Positions 1-12,841 of a stretch of DNA of 64,000 nucleotides are shown in pieces. The DNA comes from Acidihalobacter ferrooxydans (GTDB taxonomy: Bacteria; Pseudomonadota; Gammaproteobacteria; DSM-5130; Acidihalobacteraceae). Numbering within the stretch: the stretch's first letter is position 1; every line of letters starts with the position of its first letter. The stretch lies in NCBI RefSeq assembly GCF_001975725.1, contig NZ_CP019434.1, forward strand, positions 3,312,792 through 3,376,791, written 5' to 3'. The position numbers and the translations under genes are program-made. Below the pieces are notes generated by a model. It did not search any database, was not told where the DNA came from, and saw nothing but the letters and a program-made list of their open reading frames with translations.

Positions 1-1
1 C

Positions 2-1819
2 TTCCTGACCTATGCCGAAGTCAATGATCATCTCCCCGACAGCATCGTCGATCCCGAACAAATCGAAGATATCATCGGCATGATCAACGACATGGGCATC
101 ACCGTTCACGAGGTCGCCCCCGATGCCGACACCCTGATTCTCTCCGACAACGATGTCCAAACGGATGACGACGCTGCCGAAGAAGCCGTCGCCGCGCTCA
201 CCAGCGTCGACAGCGAATTCGGTCGCACCACCGATCCCGTGCGCATGTACATGCGCGAAATGGGAACCGTCGAACTGCTGACCCGCGAAGGCGAAATCAG
301 AATCGCCAAGCGTATTGAAGAAGGACTGGCACAGGTTCTCTTCGCGCTGGCGCACTACCCACAGTCCATCGCCGCCCTGTTGGTCGAATTTGATCGCGTT
401 GAAAACGGCGAAGCGAAACTGACCGATATCGTTAACAGCTTCATCGACCCCAACGCCGAGCCCGAAGAAATCCCCACCCCGGCGCAGAAAACCAGCAGCA
501 ACGCCCAGTCCTCGACCAACAACAACGCGAGCGCTGACAACAACGCCGACAACGAGTCGGACGATGACAGCGATGACGACGACACCTCCGAACCCGTCGA
601 CACCGGCCCCGATCCGGAGGAAGCGCGTGAACGCGTCGCCAAGCTTCGCAGCCTGTTCGACAAAGCGCACAAAGCGATGCTCAAGGGCAAGCGCGAGCAG
701 TACGCTGCGCTACGCGAGGAAACGGCCAGCTACTTCATGGAATTCAAGCTGACTCCGCGCGTCACCGACTCCCTGATCAATCAGCTGCGCACCACGATCG
801 AAATGATCCGAGAACAGGAACGCCACATTCTCGACGCCTGCGTACGCCAGGCCGGGATGCCCCGCAAGGTATTTATCGACACCTTCCCGAGCCACGAGAC
901 AGACCTCGCCTGGCTCGACGAACGCATTCAGGCGCCAAATGCAAAAAAATACGCCGACGCACTCAAGGAGCATGCCGGCGAAGTGCATCATGCACAGAAA
1001 AAGCTCAAAGCGATCGAAGACAACGCAAGCCTGCCGATCCACGAGATCAAAGAAATCAATCGCCGCATGTCAATCGGCGAAGCCAAGGCCCGGCGTGCCA
1101 AAAAAGAAATGGTCGAGGCCAATCTGCGCCTTGTCATTTCCATTGCCAAGAAATACACCAACCGCGGCCTGCAATTCCTCGACCTGATTCAGGAAGGCAA
1201 TATCGGCCTCATGAAAGCGGTCGACAAATTCGAATACCGCCGAGGATACAAATTCTCAACCTACGCCACCTGGTGGATTCGCCAGGCCATCACACGCTCC
1301 ATCGCCGATCAGGCCCGCACCATCCGCATTCCGGTGCATATGATCGAAACGATCAATAAACTGAACCGCGTGTCGCGCCAGATGCTGCAGGAAATGGGGC
1401 GCGAAGCCACACCGGAAGAACTGTCCGAACGCATGGAAATGCCTGAAGACAAAGTACGCAAAGTACTCAAGATCGCCAAGGAACCGATCTCCATGGAGAC
1501 CCCCATCGGCGATGACGAAGACTCACACCTGGGTGACTTCATCGAAGACGGCAACGTCATGTCACCGGTCGATTCGGCCACGCGTGACAGCCTCAGTGAA
1601 ACGACCCGAAACGTGCTCGGCTCACTGACGCCGCGCGAAGCCAAAGTGCTGCGCATGCGTTTCGGCATCGACATGAACACCGACCACACGCTCGAAGAAG
1701 TCGGCAAACAGTTCGACGTCACGCGTGAACGCATCCGTCAGATCGAAGCCAAAGCCCTGCGTAAACTGCGCCATCCGACCCGATCGGAATTGCTGCGCAG
1801 TTTCCTCGAGGCGGACTAA
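2..1819 (+). CDS. rpoD: RNA polymerase sigma-70 factor RpoD (5' end outside window)
   Basis: Primary sigma factor, which directs core RNA polymerase to housekeeping promoters. The reading frame is open from base 2, so the gene starts before the window. The first visible residues ([11 protein letters not shown]) match the region 1.1 start of RpoD, and roughly 20 residues seem to be missing. Visible parts in order: region 1.2 ([11 protein letters not shown]), a long non-conserved insert with an acidic Ser/Asn/Asp-rich stretch, region 2 ([20 protein letters not shown]), region 3, and region 4.2 with the helix-turn-helix [17 protein letters not shown]. About 605 residues are visible, close to the usual RpoD length of about 610. 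The first internal ATG (base 80) is not the true start. Confidence 0.97.
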   Translation, partial: FLTYAEVNDHLPDSIVDPEQIEDIIGMINDMGITVHEVAPDADTLILSDNDVQTDDDAAEEAVAALTSVDSEFGRTTDPVRMYMREMGTVELLTREGEIRIAKRIEEGLAQVLFALAHYPQSIAALLVEFDRVENGEAKLTDIVNSFIDPNAEPEEIPTPAQKTSSNAQSSTNNNASADNNADNESDDDSDDDDTSEPVDTGPDPEEARERVAKLRSLFDKAHKAMLKGKREQYAALREETASYFMEFKLTPRVTDSLINQLRTTIEMIREQERHILDACVRQAGMPRKVFIDTFPSHETDLAWLDERIQAPNAKKYADALKEHAGEVHHAQKKLKAIEDNASLPIHEIKEINRRMSIGEAKARRAKKEMVEANLRLVISIAKKYTNRGLQFLDLIQEGNIGLMKAVDKFEYRRGYKFSTYATWWIRQAITRSIADQARTIRIPVHMIETINKLNRVSRQMLQEMGREATPEELSERMEMPEDKVRKVLKIAKEPISMETPIGDDEDSHLGDFIEDGNVMSPVDSATRDSLSETTRNVLGSLTPREAKVLRMRFGIDMNTDHTLEEVGKQFDVTRERIRQIEAKALRKLRHPTRSELLRSFLEAD

Positions 1820-1832
1820 AGACCAAAGAAAC

Positions 1833-1861
1833 CGAGGCGGCTGGCTTGCGCGGCCGCCTCG
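1833..1861 (+). terminator. Stem-loop after rpoD
   Basis: A perfect 9-bp stem (CGAGGCGGC paired with GCCGCCTCG) with an 11-base loop lies 13 bases after the rpoD stop and 23 bases before the tRNA. No T-run follows, so it may be a weak terminator or a processing hairpin separating the rpoD mRNA from the tRNA. Confidence 0.45.
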
Positions 1862-1884
1862 ACACATTCGTCCATCCCTATCAT

Positions 1885-1961
<77 letters not shown>

Positions 1962-2023
1962 TTTCCTTCCCGGCGCTGCCCGGGGTCGTACACGCTAGCG
2001 CTTGAACATGATATCGGGCATAA

Positions 2024-2175
2024 GAGCCTGATTTGGCAAGATTCGGCTGCGGCGATGGTGTAATGGGAATGGGTTCACCGCCCATTCTTTTTTCATCGCA
2101 TAGAAGCACTGCCATTCTCAAAAAATCGGGAACCGACCTCCGTGGCCCACTTGCCTCACCACGATTTTCCAGGCT
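2024..2175. repeat. Family 1 MITE-like repeat, copy A (diverged)
   Basis: This stretch aligns along its whole length with the better-preserved copy at 54881-55039. It shares CGGCTGCGGCGATGG near the left end and AGGCT-like terminal bases, and a middle part with matching TTTTT(T)CGTCG/ATCGCATAGAA and CCTC blocks. The terminal inverted repeats are eroded. It ends 10 bases short of the ureD stop codon and fills most of the gap between the tRNA and ureD. Confidence 0.7.
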
Positions 2176-2185
2176 GATAGGTTTC

Positions 2186-3082
2186 CTACGTCGCCCATAT
2201 TCTCGGCACACACGCTTCGCGTCCGAACACTTCCGGTCGCAGCACTGTCCATAAACGAACGAACCATTCGCGTGCGTGTCTTGCCTGCGGACCAAGATAC
2301 CTCGCCACCAGCAAGCCATCCACGACGGTGATCCCACCCATGCCGGTCAGTGGTTCGCCGGCAGCGGTGCATAGCGCTTCGCTCCGCGCTGCGCTGAAGT
2401 CCGCGGTGCACAGCAACGTCGCCGTCACGGGCTGCGCCTGCATGCCCCAGATGCCAACCAGCTGCGCGCTGCCGCCGTCGAGCACGAGTTGTTCGTGCAG
2501 CAGCGGGCGACCGTCACGCTCGACGCCGAGTCGCTGCACCAGGCGTCCCTCGTCGAAGCGCTCGTCCGCTGCCGGACGGCCGAGGCAGACGATTTCCCAG
2601 CCGAGATAACGCGCCGAGCCTTCGAGGGTGACGTGGGTTTCCAGCCGCGCGTGGCTACCGGCGTAGAGAATCGTTTCCTGCGGCAGCCATTCGTAGGCGG
2701 CGCCGTCTGTAACGTGGAATCGCTGCACGACATGCGCCTCACCGCCAGTGCTGCGGTAGAACTTGCCGGCGCCAGGGGTGGTCACCAGCGCATGCGCGCC
2801 CGCCGCAGCTTCGACCTGAAATTCCAGCGCATCGCCCTGCACGATGCCGGCTGGCGGATGCAGCAGGTAGGTATGGCAGACTTCGCCTTCGGGATGAAAC
2901 GGGCGCTGTACCAGCAGCGGTCCGATGTGTCGGCGGTGTATGGGAATCGTGCGCCCGGCGCGGGGCGCGTAACCAAGTTCGAGGCGCGCGCGCCAGCCAT
3001 GCGTGTGTTCCGTGCGCCCTGAAAAAACGCCAGCGCGGCCAGCCGGCTGCATTGGGCGGTGCTCGCTCTCGGGCCGGTTCAT
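2186..3082 (-). CDS. ureD: Urease accessory protein UreD
   Basis: UreD (UreH) is the scaffold protein that binds apo-urease and, with UreF and UreG, helps deliver nickel to the active site. The 298-residue product has the family layout: an N-terminal LELGYAPRAGRT, the conserved PLLVQRPFHPEG and HPPAGIVQGDALE blocks, TTPGAGKFYRS, and the typical C-terminus PRIWAT. It looks full length and intact. It lies 70 bases downstream of urtE on the same strand, so it is probably the last gene of the urt transcript. The usual next genes, ureABC, are absent here: DNA beyond the stop holds a repeat, a tRNA and rpoD. The start ATG has no strong Shine-Dalgarno sequence and could lie about 10 codons later. 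Confidence 0.93.
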   Translation of the reverse strand: MNRPESEHRPMQPAGRAGVFSGRTEHTHGWRARLELGYAPRAGRTIPIHRRHIGPLLVQRPFHPEGEVCHTYLLHPPAGIVQGDALEFQVEAAAGAHALVTTPGAGKFYRSTGGEAHVVQRFHVTDGAAYEWLPQETILYAGSHARLETHVTLEGSARYLGWEIVCLGRPAADERFDEGRLVQRLGVERDGRPLLHEQLVLDGGSAQLVGIWGMQAQPVTATLLCTADFSAARSEALCTAAGEPLTGMGGITVVDGLLVARYLGPQARHAREWFVRLWTVLRPEVFGREACVPRIWAT

Positions 3083-3152
3083 TTGATTGTCTCGCGTGCG
3101 CTCAGCCCGCCTTGACGTCGAGTCTATTCGCGACGGCTTCGGGCTCTTGCCG

Positions 3153-3893
3153 TCAACTGACTTCCAGATGCGCCCGGATCACCGAATCGTCGAGACTTTC
3201 CATGCGACCGTCCGCGACCACTTGTCCGCGATCGAGGATCGTGTAGGCGTGGCCGATTTTACGCGCGAAACCGATTTTCTGCTCGACCAGCAGTACGCTG
3301 AGGCCGCGCTCACGGTTGAGAGCGGTGACTACGCTGCGAATCAGTGCGACAAGGTTCGGCTGGATACCCTCGGTGGGTTCGTCGAGGATCAATAGCTTGG
3401 GGCGCCCCATCAACGCACGTGCGATGGCGAGTTGCTGCTGCTGCCCACCGGAAAGGTTGCCGCCGCGCCGACGCAACATTTTTTTGAGGTCGGGAAAATA
3501 GTCGAACAGTTCAGGCGGAATTTCAGGATCGCGTTCGCCGCTGGCGAATCCGCCGATGCGAATATTTTCCTCGACGGTGAGTTGGGGCAGGATTTCGCGT
3601 CCCTGGGGTACAAAACCAAAGCCAAGGCGCGCGCGCCGATGCGTTGGCAGGGCGCTGATCGGTGTGCCCTCCCAGCGCAGCACACCTTTCCACGTCGGCA
3701 GCAAACCCATTGCAGCGCGTAGCACAGTGGTCTTGCCGACGCCGTTGCGCCCGAGCAGGCAGGTCACTTCGCCACGGCCGACGCTCAGATCGGCACCGCG
3801 CAGGACGGTGGTGGAGCCGTAGCCGGTCACCAGCCCTTCGATGTCCAGCAAGGAACCGGCGGCTTGCTGTACGACCTGACCTTCAGCCGTCAT
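3153..3893 (-). CDS. urtE: Urea ABC transporter ATP-binding protein UrtE
   Basis: One of two cytoplasmic ATPases that power high-affinity urea import (branched-chain amino-acid family, LivF-like). The 246 residues show Walker A GRNGVGKTT, a Q-loop in FGFVPQGRE, the signature NLSGGQQQQLAIARAL and Walker B LLILDEPTEG. The PQGREILPQLTVEEN stretch is typical of UrtE. Its ATG overlaps the urtD stop by four bases, showing translational coupling, and ureD follows 70 bases downstream. Confidence 0.95.
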   Translation of the reverse strand: MTAEGQVVQQAAGSLLDIEGLVTGYGSTTVLRGADLSVGRGEVTCLLGRNGVGKTTVLRAAMGLLPTWKGVLRWEGTPISALPTHRRARLGFGFVPQGREILPQLTVEENIRIGGFASGERDPEIPPELFDYFPDLKKMLRRRGGNLSGGQQQQLAIARALMGRPKLLILDEPTEGIQPNLVALIRSVVTALNRERGLSVLLVEQKIGFARKIGHAYTILDRGQVVADGRMESLDDSVIRAHLEVS

Positions 3894-4648
3894 GCGGCTT
3901 CCTCCTCGCCCAGATAGACTTTGCGCACTTGCGGATTGACGCTGACATGATCGAAACCGCCTTCGGCCAGCAGGCGCCCCTGATGCAGCACAATGACGCG
4001 CTCGGCGATGCTGCGCACAAAGGCCATGTCGTGTTCAATGACCAAGACGCTGCGCTCGCGCGCCAACTCGCGCAACAAGCGGACGGTCACCTCTATTTCC
4101 TCCTGGGTCATGCCAGCGATGGGCTCATCGAGAATCAGCAGGCGCGGCTGCAGCGCCAATGTCATGGCAATCTCCAACCATTGTTTTTGCCCATGACTGA
4201 GTTCTTGCGCCTGGCGCCGGGCCTGTTCGGTCAGACCGGTCTGTTCGAGCAACCCGGCGACCAGGGCGACGTCCGCTCCGGAGCGTCGTCCGAACAAGGC
4301 GGAACGCAGGGTTTTGGACGTGCGAGCGGCGAGATACAGATTCTCTTCCAGGGTCAAATCGGGGAAGACACTGGGTGCCTGGAACTTGCGGGCGATGCCG
4401 GCGCGCACGATGCGGTGCTCCTGCCAGCGCGTGATGTCGGTGCCGTCGAACATCACGTTGCCCGCGCTCGGCCGCGTGCGCCCTGTCACCACGTCGACCA
4501 GGGTCGTCTTGCCTGCGCCGTTCGGCCCGATGGCGACGGTCAGCTCACGCTCGCGCACCGCGAGGCTGAGGCTGTCGATGGCGCGAAAGCCGTCGAATTC
4601 CACGACGATATCGAACACTTCCAGAATATTTTGTGTCTGGCTGCTCAT
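3890..4648 (-). CDS. urtD: Urea ABC transporter ATP-binding protein UrtD
   Basis: Second ATPase of the urea importer (LivG-like), 252 residues. Walker A is GPNGAGKTTL, the signature is ELSHGQKQWLEIAMTL and Walker B is LLILDEPIAGMT. The start chosen is the ATG at 4648, which is preceded by AGGAGA at good spacing and overlaps the urtC stop by four bases (ATGA). The same frame runs open further upstream, but that stretch is only the out-of-frame shadow of urtC. Confidence 0.95.
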   Translation of the reverse strand: MSSQTQNILEVFDIVVEFDGFRAIDSLSLAVRERELTVAIGPNGAGKTTLVDVVTGRTRPSAGNVMFDGTDITRWQEHRIVRAGIARKFQAPSVFPDLTLEENLYLAARTSKTLRSALFGRRSGADVALVAGLLEQTGLTEQARRQAQELSHGQKQWLEIAMTLALQPRLLILDEPIAGMTQEEIEVTVRLLRELARERSVLVIEHDMAFVRSIAERVIVLHQGRLLAEGGFDHVSVNPQVRKVYLGEEEAA

Positions 4649-5724
4649 ATCGGGCGTCTCCTGTGCAGGCGGTCGAACAGGCCGACGATGCCGCGCGGAA
4701 ACACCAACACCACCAGCACGAACAGCCCGCCGATGATGTACAGCCAGCCGGAGGCGAAACTGCTGGAAAGATAGTACTGGGCGTATTGCACCAGCAGAGC
4801 GCCGATGATGGCTCCGAATACAGTGCCCCGCCCGCCGACGGCAACCCATACGACCATCGTGATGGAGGGCACGACGCCGAGCATATTCGGGGTGATGATG
4901 CCGTTTTGCGGCACGTATAACGCGCCGGCCACCCCGGCCAGCGCAGCGGCAACGGCAAACACGAAAGCCTGAAACAGCACCGGGTTGTAACCGATGAAAC
5001 GCAGGCGGTTCTCGCCATCGCGCACTGCACGCAGCAGCGCACCGAACGGTGAATGCGTGAGCCACCAGACCAGCGCCACGGCCAGGATCAGCGCGACAAC
5101 GGTTGCCAGATACAGGCCGGTGTACGTGCTGTTGTCATAGAAGGAATGACCGAGAATCGCGTTGTAATTGGTCAGCCCGGAACTGCCGCCAGTAAAGCTC
5201 TGCCGCTCCAGCACCAGGGTCGAAAAGGCCACTGCCAGCGCCTCGGTCAGAATCGAAAAATATACGCCCTTGATTCGGCTGCGGAAAATAATCAGGCCAA
5301 ACAACCAGCCGATCAGGCCGGGCACGATGAGAACGAACAGAAACATGATCCCGAAATGGCGGCTCCACTCCCAGATCAGCGGCAAATGCGACACGCCGCT
5401 GTACATCATGAAATCGGGCACTGCACCGGCGGCCAGCCCCTGGGTCTTGAGATAGAAGGCCATCAGATAGCCGCCGATGCCGAAAAACACCGCCTGCCCC
5501 AGACTCAGAATGCCGGTATAACCCCAGATCAGGTCCAGACCCACGGCGAGAATCGCCATGGCGAGGAACTGGCCGAGCAGATTGAGCGAGGTCGGTCCAA
5601 GATACAGCGGCGCGCACAGCGCGGCAGCGGACAAGACCACGGCCACGCCCCCGACCGCCAGGCGCCGGTTACGCTGCGTGGGCATGCCCGACGTTGTGGC
5701 GAGAACGGATTCGAGCGCGGCCAT
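4645..5724 (-). CDS. urtC: Urea ABC transporter permease UrtC
   Basis: Membrane permease of the urea importer (LivM-like), 359 residues. Hydrophobic segments run from about residue 22 to the end, with the family blocks DLIWGYTGILSLGQAVFFGI near residue 63 and VPSITMVVWVAVGGRGT near residue 290. The C-terminus ends FDRLHRRRPI. It overlaps urtB by one base (TGATG) and urtD by four, so it belongs to one tightly coupled operon. Confidence 0.95.
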   Translation of the reverse strand: MAALESVLATTSGMPTQRNRRLAVGGVAVVLSAAALCAPLYLGPTSLNLLGQFLAMAILAVGLDLIWGYTGILSLGQAVFFGIGGYLMAFYLKTQGLAAGAVPDFMMYSGVSHLPLIWEWSRHFGIMFLFVLIVPGLIGWLFGLIIFRSRIKGVYFSILTEALAVAFSTLVLERQSFTGGSSGLTNYNAILGHSFYDNSTYTGLYLATVVALILAVALVWWLTHSPFGALLRAVRDGENRLRFIGYNPVLFQAFVFAVAAALAGVAGALYVPQNGIITPNMLGVVPSITMVVWVAVGGRGTVFGAIIGALLVQYAQYYLSSSFASGWLYIIGGLFVLVVLVFPRGIVGLFDRLHRRRPI

Positions 5725-6635
5725 CAGTCGAGCGCCCGGTTTCGCGCCGGAAACAGACCGCCGGGGCGCAATTGCAGGAATACGATGATCAGCGTGAACA
5801 CGGCCACCTTGGCTCCCGTCGAACTGGTAAAGAATTCGAGTACTGAATGCGTCTCGCCGATAAGGAAGGCGCCGAACAGGGCACCGAACAAATTACCGAC
5901 ACCGCCGAGCACCACCACCATGAAGGCGTCGATGAGATAGTGCTGGCCCGTGGTCGGGCCAATCGAGCCGACCAGCGACAACCCCACACCGGCCACACCG
6001 GCCACGCCGGAACCCAGTGCAAAGGTGATCATGTCGATCTTGCGCGGCGAGATGCCGAAGGCCGCTGCGGTGTTGCGGTTCTGCATCGCGGCGCGAATCT
6101 GCAGCCCGATCCGCGACAGCCGCAGGTACAGCAGCACGGCGGCGAACACGACAACCACCAGAGCAAGGATATACAGACGTGCATACGGCAGTTGCAACTG
6201 CCCCAGAGTGACTCCGCCCGACAGCCAGCCAGGCGTGTTGACCGCAACATTGTTCGACCCAAAGATGTTCCGAAACGCCTGTTGCAGAATCAGCGATACG
6301 CCCCAGGTTGCTAACAGAGTTTCCAGGGCACGGCCATAGAGAAAACGCACCACCGCCCACTCCAGCAACAAGCCGAGCAGCGCAGCGATGACGAAAGCCA
6401 CCGGGATCGCTACGATATAGGTCCAATCCGCAGCCTGTGCGCCACCCAGCTTGAACAGTGTGATCTGGGTCAGGTAGGTCGCGTAGGCGCCAGCGGTCAT
6501 CAGCTCGCCGTGCGCCATGTTGATGACCCCCATCAGGCCGAAAATGATCGCCAGCCCGAGCGCCATCATCAGCAGAATGGAGGAATAACTCAGACCGTTG
6601 AACAACGGGCTGGCCATCGCGACTGAATTCATCAT
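5724..6635 (-). CDS. urtB: Urea ABC transporter permease UrtB
   Basis: Partner permease of the urea importer (LivH-like), 303 residues with about eight hydrophobic segments. Family blocks visible are GLMGVINMAHGELMTAGAYA (residues about 33-52) and VVVLGGVGNLFGALFGAFL. Some UrtB proteins carry a long N-terminal periplasmic extension; this one is the short form with no sign of truncation. Two ATG codons lie in tandem (6635 and 6632) behind GGGAG, and the second has the better spacing. A strong stem-loop separates it from urtA. Confidence 0.94.
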   Translation of the reverse strand: MMNSVAMASPLFNGLSYSSILLMMALGLAIIFGLMGVINMAHGELMTAGAYATYLTQITLFKLGGAQAADWTYIVAIPVAFVIAALLGLLLEWAVVRFLYGRALETLLATWGVSLILQQAFRNIFGSNNVAVNTPGWLSGGVTLGQLQLPYARLYILALVVVVFAAVLLYLRLSRIGLQIRAAMQNRNTAAAFGISPRKIDMITFALGSGVAGVAGVGLSLVGSIGPTTGQHYLIDAFMVVVLGGVGNLFGALFGAFLIGETHSVLEFFTSSTGAKVAVFTLIIVFLQLRPGGLFPARNRALD

Positions 6636-6652
6636 CTACTCCCGAACAAGAA

Positions 6653-6679
6653 TCCGGCGCCGCAGGGTGCGGCGCCGGA
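6653..6679 (-). terminator. Intercistronic stem-loop between urtA and urtB
   Basis: A perfect 11-bp GC-rich stem (TCCGGCGCCGC / GCGGCGCCGGA) with a 5-base loop lies 9 bases after the urtA stop. There is no T-run. It probably acts as a partial terminator or 3' stabiliser giving more UrtA binding protein than membrane components, a pattern common in ABC operons. Confidence 0.7.
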
Positions 6680-6688
6680 AAGTACCGA

Positions 6689-7957
6689 TCAGGCGCTGGT
6701 GCGCTTGATCAGGCCGCCTTTGGGCCAGTCGCATGTCATGTCGGATATGTACGGGCTGTACGGCTGCGGCTTGACCGGCTCCGGGGTGTGCCAGACCTCT
6801 TTGAACATGCCGTTGGGCTGAATTTCTCCCACGCGCACGATCTGAGACATGTTCTGGTTCTCCGCGCTGACCTGCACCACACCCTGCGGCGCGTCGAAGC
6901 TGAACGTAGAAGCCGCATCGCGCACCTTGTCGGGGTCGAAGGTGCCAGCCTTTTCCGCCGCCTTGGCCCATAGATACACATTCACATAACCGTGCTCGAT
7001 CGGGTCGTCGGTGACCGAATCCTGGCCGTAGGCATCCTTGTACGCCTTGATGAAGGCCTTGTTCTGCGGCGTATCGGTGGTCATGAAGTAATTCCAGCTC
7101 GCGTAGTGCCCGGCGCAGTACTGCGGGCCGATGCCCTGGATTTCCACCTCGGCGATGCTGGTCGACATAATCGGCATCTTCTCCGGAGTCAGACCGGCCT
7201 GCTGGAACTGCTTGAAGAACGCCACGTTGCTGCTGCCGTTGAGGGTGTTGTAGACCACGTCGGCGCCGGAATACTTGATCTTGTCGATGATGGTAGCGAA
7301 TTCCATATGCCCCAGCGGAGCGTACTCGACACCGACCGTCTCGCCACCCAGCGCCTTGAGTTGCGCCTGGATGATGGCGTTGGCGGTGCGCGGGAAGACG
7401 TAATCGGAACCGATCAGGAAAAACTTCTTGCCCTTGTTCTTGAGCAGCCATTCGACTGACGGTTCGATCTGCTGGTTCGGGCAGGCACCGGTGTAGATGA
7501 TGTTGTGCGAGCACTCCATGCCTTCGTACTGCACGGGATACCAGAGCAGGTTGTTGTAATGCTGCACCACCGGCAGCACTGCCTTACGGCTGGCGGAGGT
7601 CCAGCAGCCGAAAATGGTCGGCACATGATCCTGAGTGATCAGTTTTTTCGCCAGGCGCGCGAACAACGGCCAGTCAGAGGCCCCATCGACCACGATCGGC
7701 TCAATCTTGCGCCCGAGCACGCCGCCCTTGGCGTTGATTTCGTTGATCGCCAGCAATTCGGCGTTTTTCACCGGAATCTCGCTGATCGCCATAGTGCCGG
7801 ACAGCGAATGCAAGTCGCCGACCTTGACGGTTTCGTTGGTCACCCCGCCCTTCCAGAGTGCATCGGCATGCGCGATGTTGAGCCCACCCATGATCGGATA
7901 GGCGGCAGCACCGAGCGCCGCGGCACCCGCTCCTTTCAGAAATTCACGACGTTTCAT
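6689..7957 (-). CDS. urtA: Urea ABC transporter substrate-binding protein UrtA
   Basis: Periplasmic urea-binding protein, 422 residues, first gene of the urtABCDE-ureD cluster. The N-terminus [20 protein letters not shown] followed by AHA is a signal peptide with a twin-arginine-like RRE. The mature part is a type I periplasmic binding fold with the UrtA-typical blocks [44 protein letters not shown] and [11 protein letters not shown]. The C-terminal [12 protein letters not shown] is also typical. It is transcribed divergently from the permease-kinase fusion gene, with 341 bases between them. Confidence 0.96.
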   Translation of the reverse strand: MKRREFLKGAGAAALGAAAYPIMGGLNIAHADALWKGGVTNETVKVGDLHSLSGTMAISEIPVKNAELLAINEINAKGGVLGRKIEPIVVDGASDWPLFARLAKKLITQDHVPTIFGCWTSASRKAVLPVVQHYNNLLWYPVQYEGMECSHNIIYTGACPNQQIEPSVEWLLKNKGKKFFLIGSDYVFPRTANAIIQAQLKALGGETVGVEYAPLGHMEFATIIDKIKYSGADVVYNTLNGSSNVAFFKQFQQAGLTPEKMPIMSTSIAEVEIQGIGPQYCAGHYASWNYFMTTDTPQNKAFIKAYKDAYGQDSVTDDPIEHGYVNVYLWAKAAEKAGTFDPDKVRDAASTFSFDAPQGVVQVSAENQNMSQIVRVGEIQPNGMFKEVWHTPEPVKPQPYSPYISDMTCDWPKGGLIKRTSA

Positions 7958-8298
7958 CCCACACTCCTTAAGATGCGTAATTGAACGATGCAGATGCTCG
8001 AATACCGTTGACGGTCGTTCGCCCGAGAGCCGGGAGGCGCCCTGCGCTTACCAAATCTCGCATTCATACCTTACAGAGGGTTGCGTCCGCCCTGAATACG
8101 TCATATGGACAGGGCTTTGAAGATGCCGATAAAAATTCAACATGCTGTTTTTTATTGTTTTTATTAATCTCGCCCCAAAATCCATACGTTAAATTACGTA
8201 TGAAAATTTGCGTACTGCGGTAGCATGCTGCGCAGGCATACAGCGCGGTACGACTACTTTCGCCGCATGCGACATGCGGCGATCTCGGGACGGAAACG
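7958..8298. promoter_or_regulatory. Divergent intergenic region, urtA / permease-kinase fusion
   Basis: Control region of 341 bases between two divergent starts, with an AT-rich core at about 8125-8215. It holds the palindrome listed separately. No other gene is seen. Promoters for both directions must lie here, but I could not fix -35/-10 boxes with confidence. Confidence 0.5.
8183..8202. promoter_or_regulatory. Palindrome CATACGT-N6-ACGTATG, candidate operator
   Basis: Perfect 7-bp inverted repeat with a 6-base AT spacer, inside the AT-rich core of the shared urtA/fusion control region. The geometry suits a dimeric helix-turn-helix regulator, plausibly the LuxR-type response regulator encoded at 11696-12568. 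Confidence 0.45.
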
Positions 8299-11695
<3,397 letters not shown>

Positions 11696-11712
<17 letters not shown>

Positions 11713-12568
11713 AGCCGGAACCGTCCTGCTGGTCGACGACGCGCCCGACAACCTGCGCGTGATCTACACCATCCTGCATGAAAACGGCTACACCGTGCGC
11801 GTCGCGCCGGACGGCTTCGCCGCGCTGCGCAGCGTGCGGCGCCAGCGCCCGGACGTGATCCTGCTCGACGCGCTCATGCCCGGCATGGACGGTTTCGAAA
11901 CCTGCCGTCAGCTCAAGGAAGACATCGACACCCGCGACATTCCGGTCATTTTTCTCACCGGCCTGAACGACAGCGAAAGCATCGTGCATGGTTTCCAGCT
12001 CGGCGGGGTTGACTACGTCACCAAACCGGTGCTCGCCGAGGAATTGCTCGCGCGCGTCGCGGCGCACATGCAGACCGCACGCCTGCTGGCCGACACGCGC
12101 GGCGCCATCGACTCCACCGGCCACGCGATGGCCGCCTTCGACGAACACTACGCCATCCACTGGGCCACACCGCAGGCGCACCGCCTGCTGCAACCACTGA
12201 TGGACGCCAACGACCGCCTGCCGCTGCCGCTGCGCCAATGGCTGCAAAGCGCCAGCGACCGTCCCTACGCGCTGTGGCACGATGGCGAGCGCCTGCAGTT
12301 CAGTCAGATCGAACCCGGCCTGTTGCAGATCCAGCGCCATACTGCCCTGCCCGAACCCGAGGCGCTCGCCCGTGCGCTGCAACTCACCGAGCGCGAGGCG
12401 CAAGTGCTGTACTGGGTGATCCTGGGTAAAACCAACCGCGAAGCCGGCGAAATCCTCGCAATCAGTCCGCGTACCGTGAACAAGCACCTCGAACACGTGT
12501 TCGAAAAGCTCGGCGTCGAAACACGCACCGCCGCCGCCTCCAAGGCACTGGGTGCGTTGCGCGGATAG
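11696..12568 (+). CDS. LuxR-type response regulator
   Basis: A 290-residue two-component regulator. The N-terminal receiver has the acidic pair DD at 14-15, phospho-acceptor Asp58 in ILLDALMPGMDG and the conserved TKP lysine. The middle (about 140-220) is a PAS-sized, unassigned region. The C-terminus is a LuxR helix-turn-helix (LTEREAQVLYWVILGKTNRE, then ISPRTVNKHLEHVFEKLGV). The gene starts within the last codons of the permease-kinase fusion, so the two are translationally coupled and the kinase is its probable partner. The likely targets are urt and its own operon, but that is inference. Confidence 0.92.
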
Positions 12569-12841
12569 CCGTCACGCGCCGGCTCGACCCGATCGCCTCG
12601 TACCTCACAAATCGAGCACGCGACGCATCGCCGCATGCTGATCCGGGATGGTGCGCGACGTTCGCGGTCACATACCGCGGCGCGAAGATTCTGCTGGTCG
12701 CACAAAACTGTATTGACCCCGTCAAAATCTATTGCCCGCGCGTGTCGTCGGGCGTACTCTCGCGCTCCGGCGTCAATGCGGGTTCGGCTGACGCTTAACT
12801 GTCGACTGAATAATCGAACGTGGTCATTGCGGAGGTGTGTT

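Noticed and set aside
4649-5065. Upstream extension of the urtD reading frame
   Set aside because: It runs antiparallel to nothing but through urtC in another frame, with Arg-rich meaningless sequence. The ATG at 4648 has AGGAGA and gives the canonical UrtD start.
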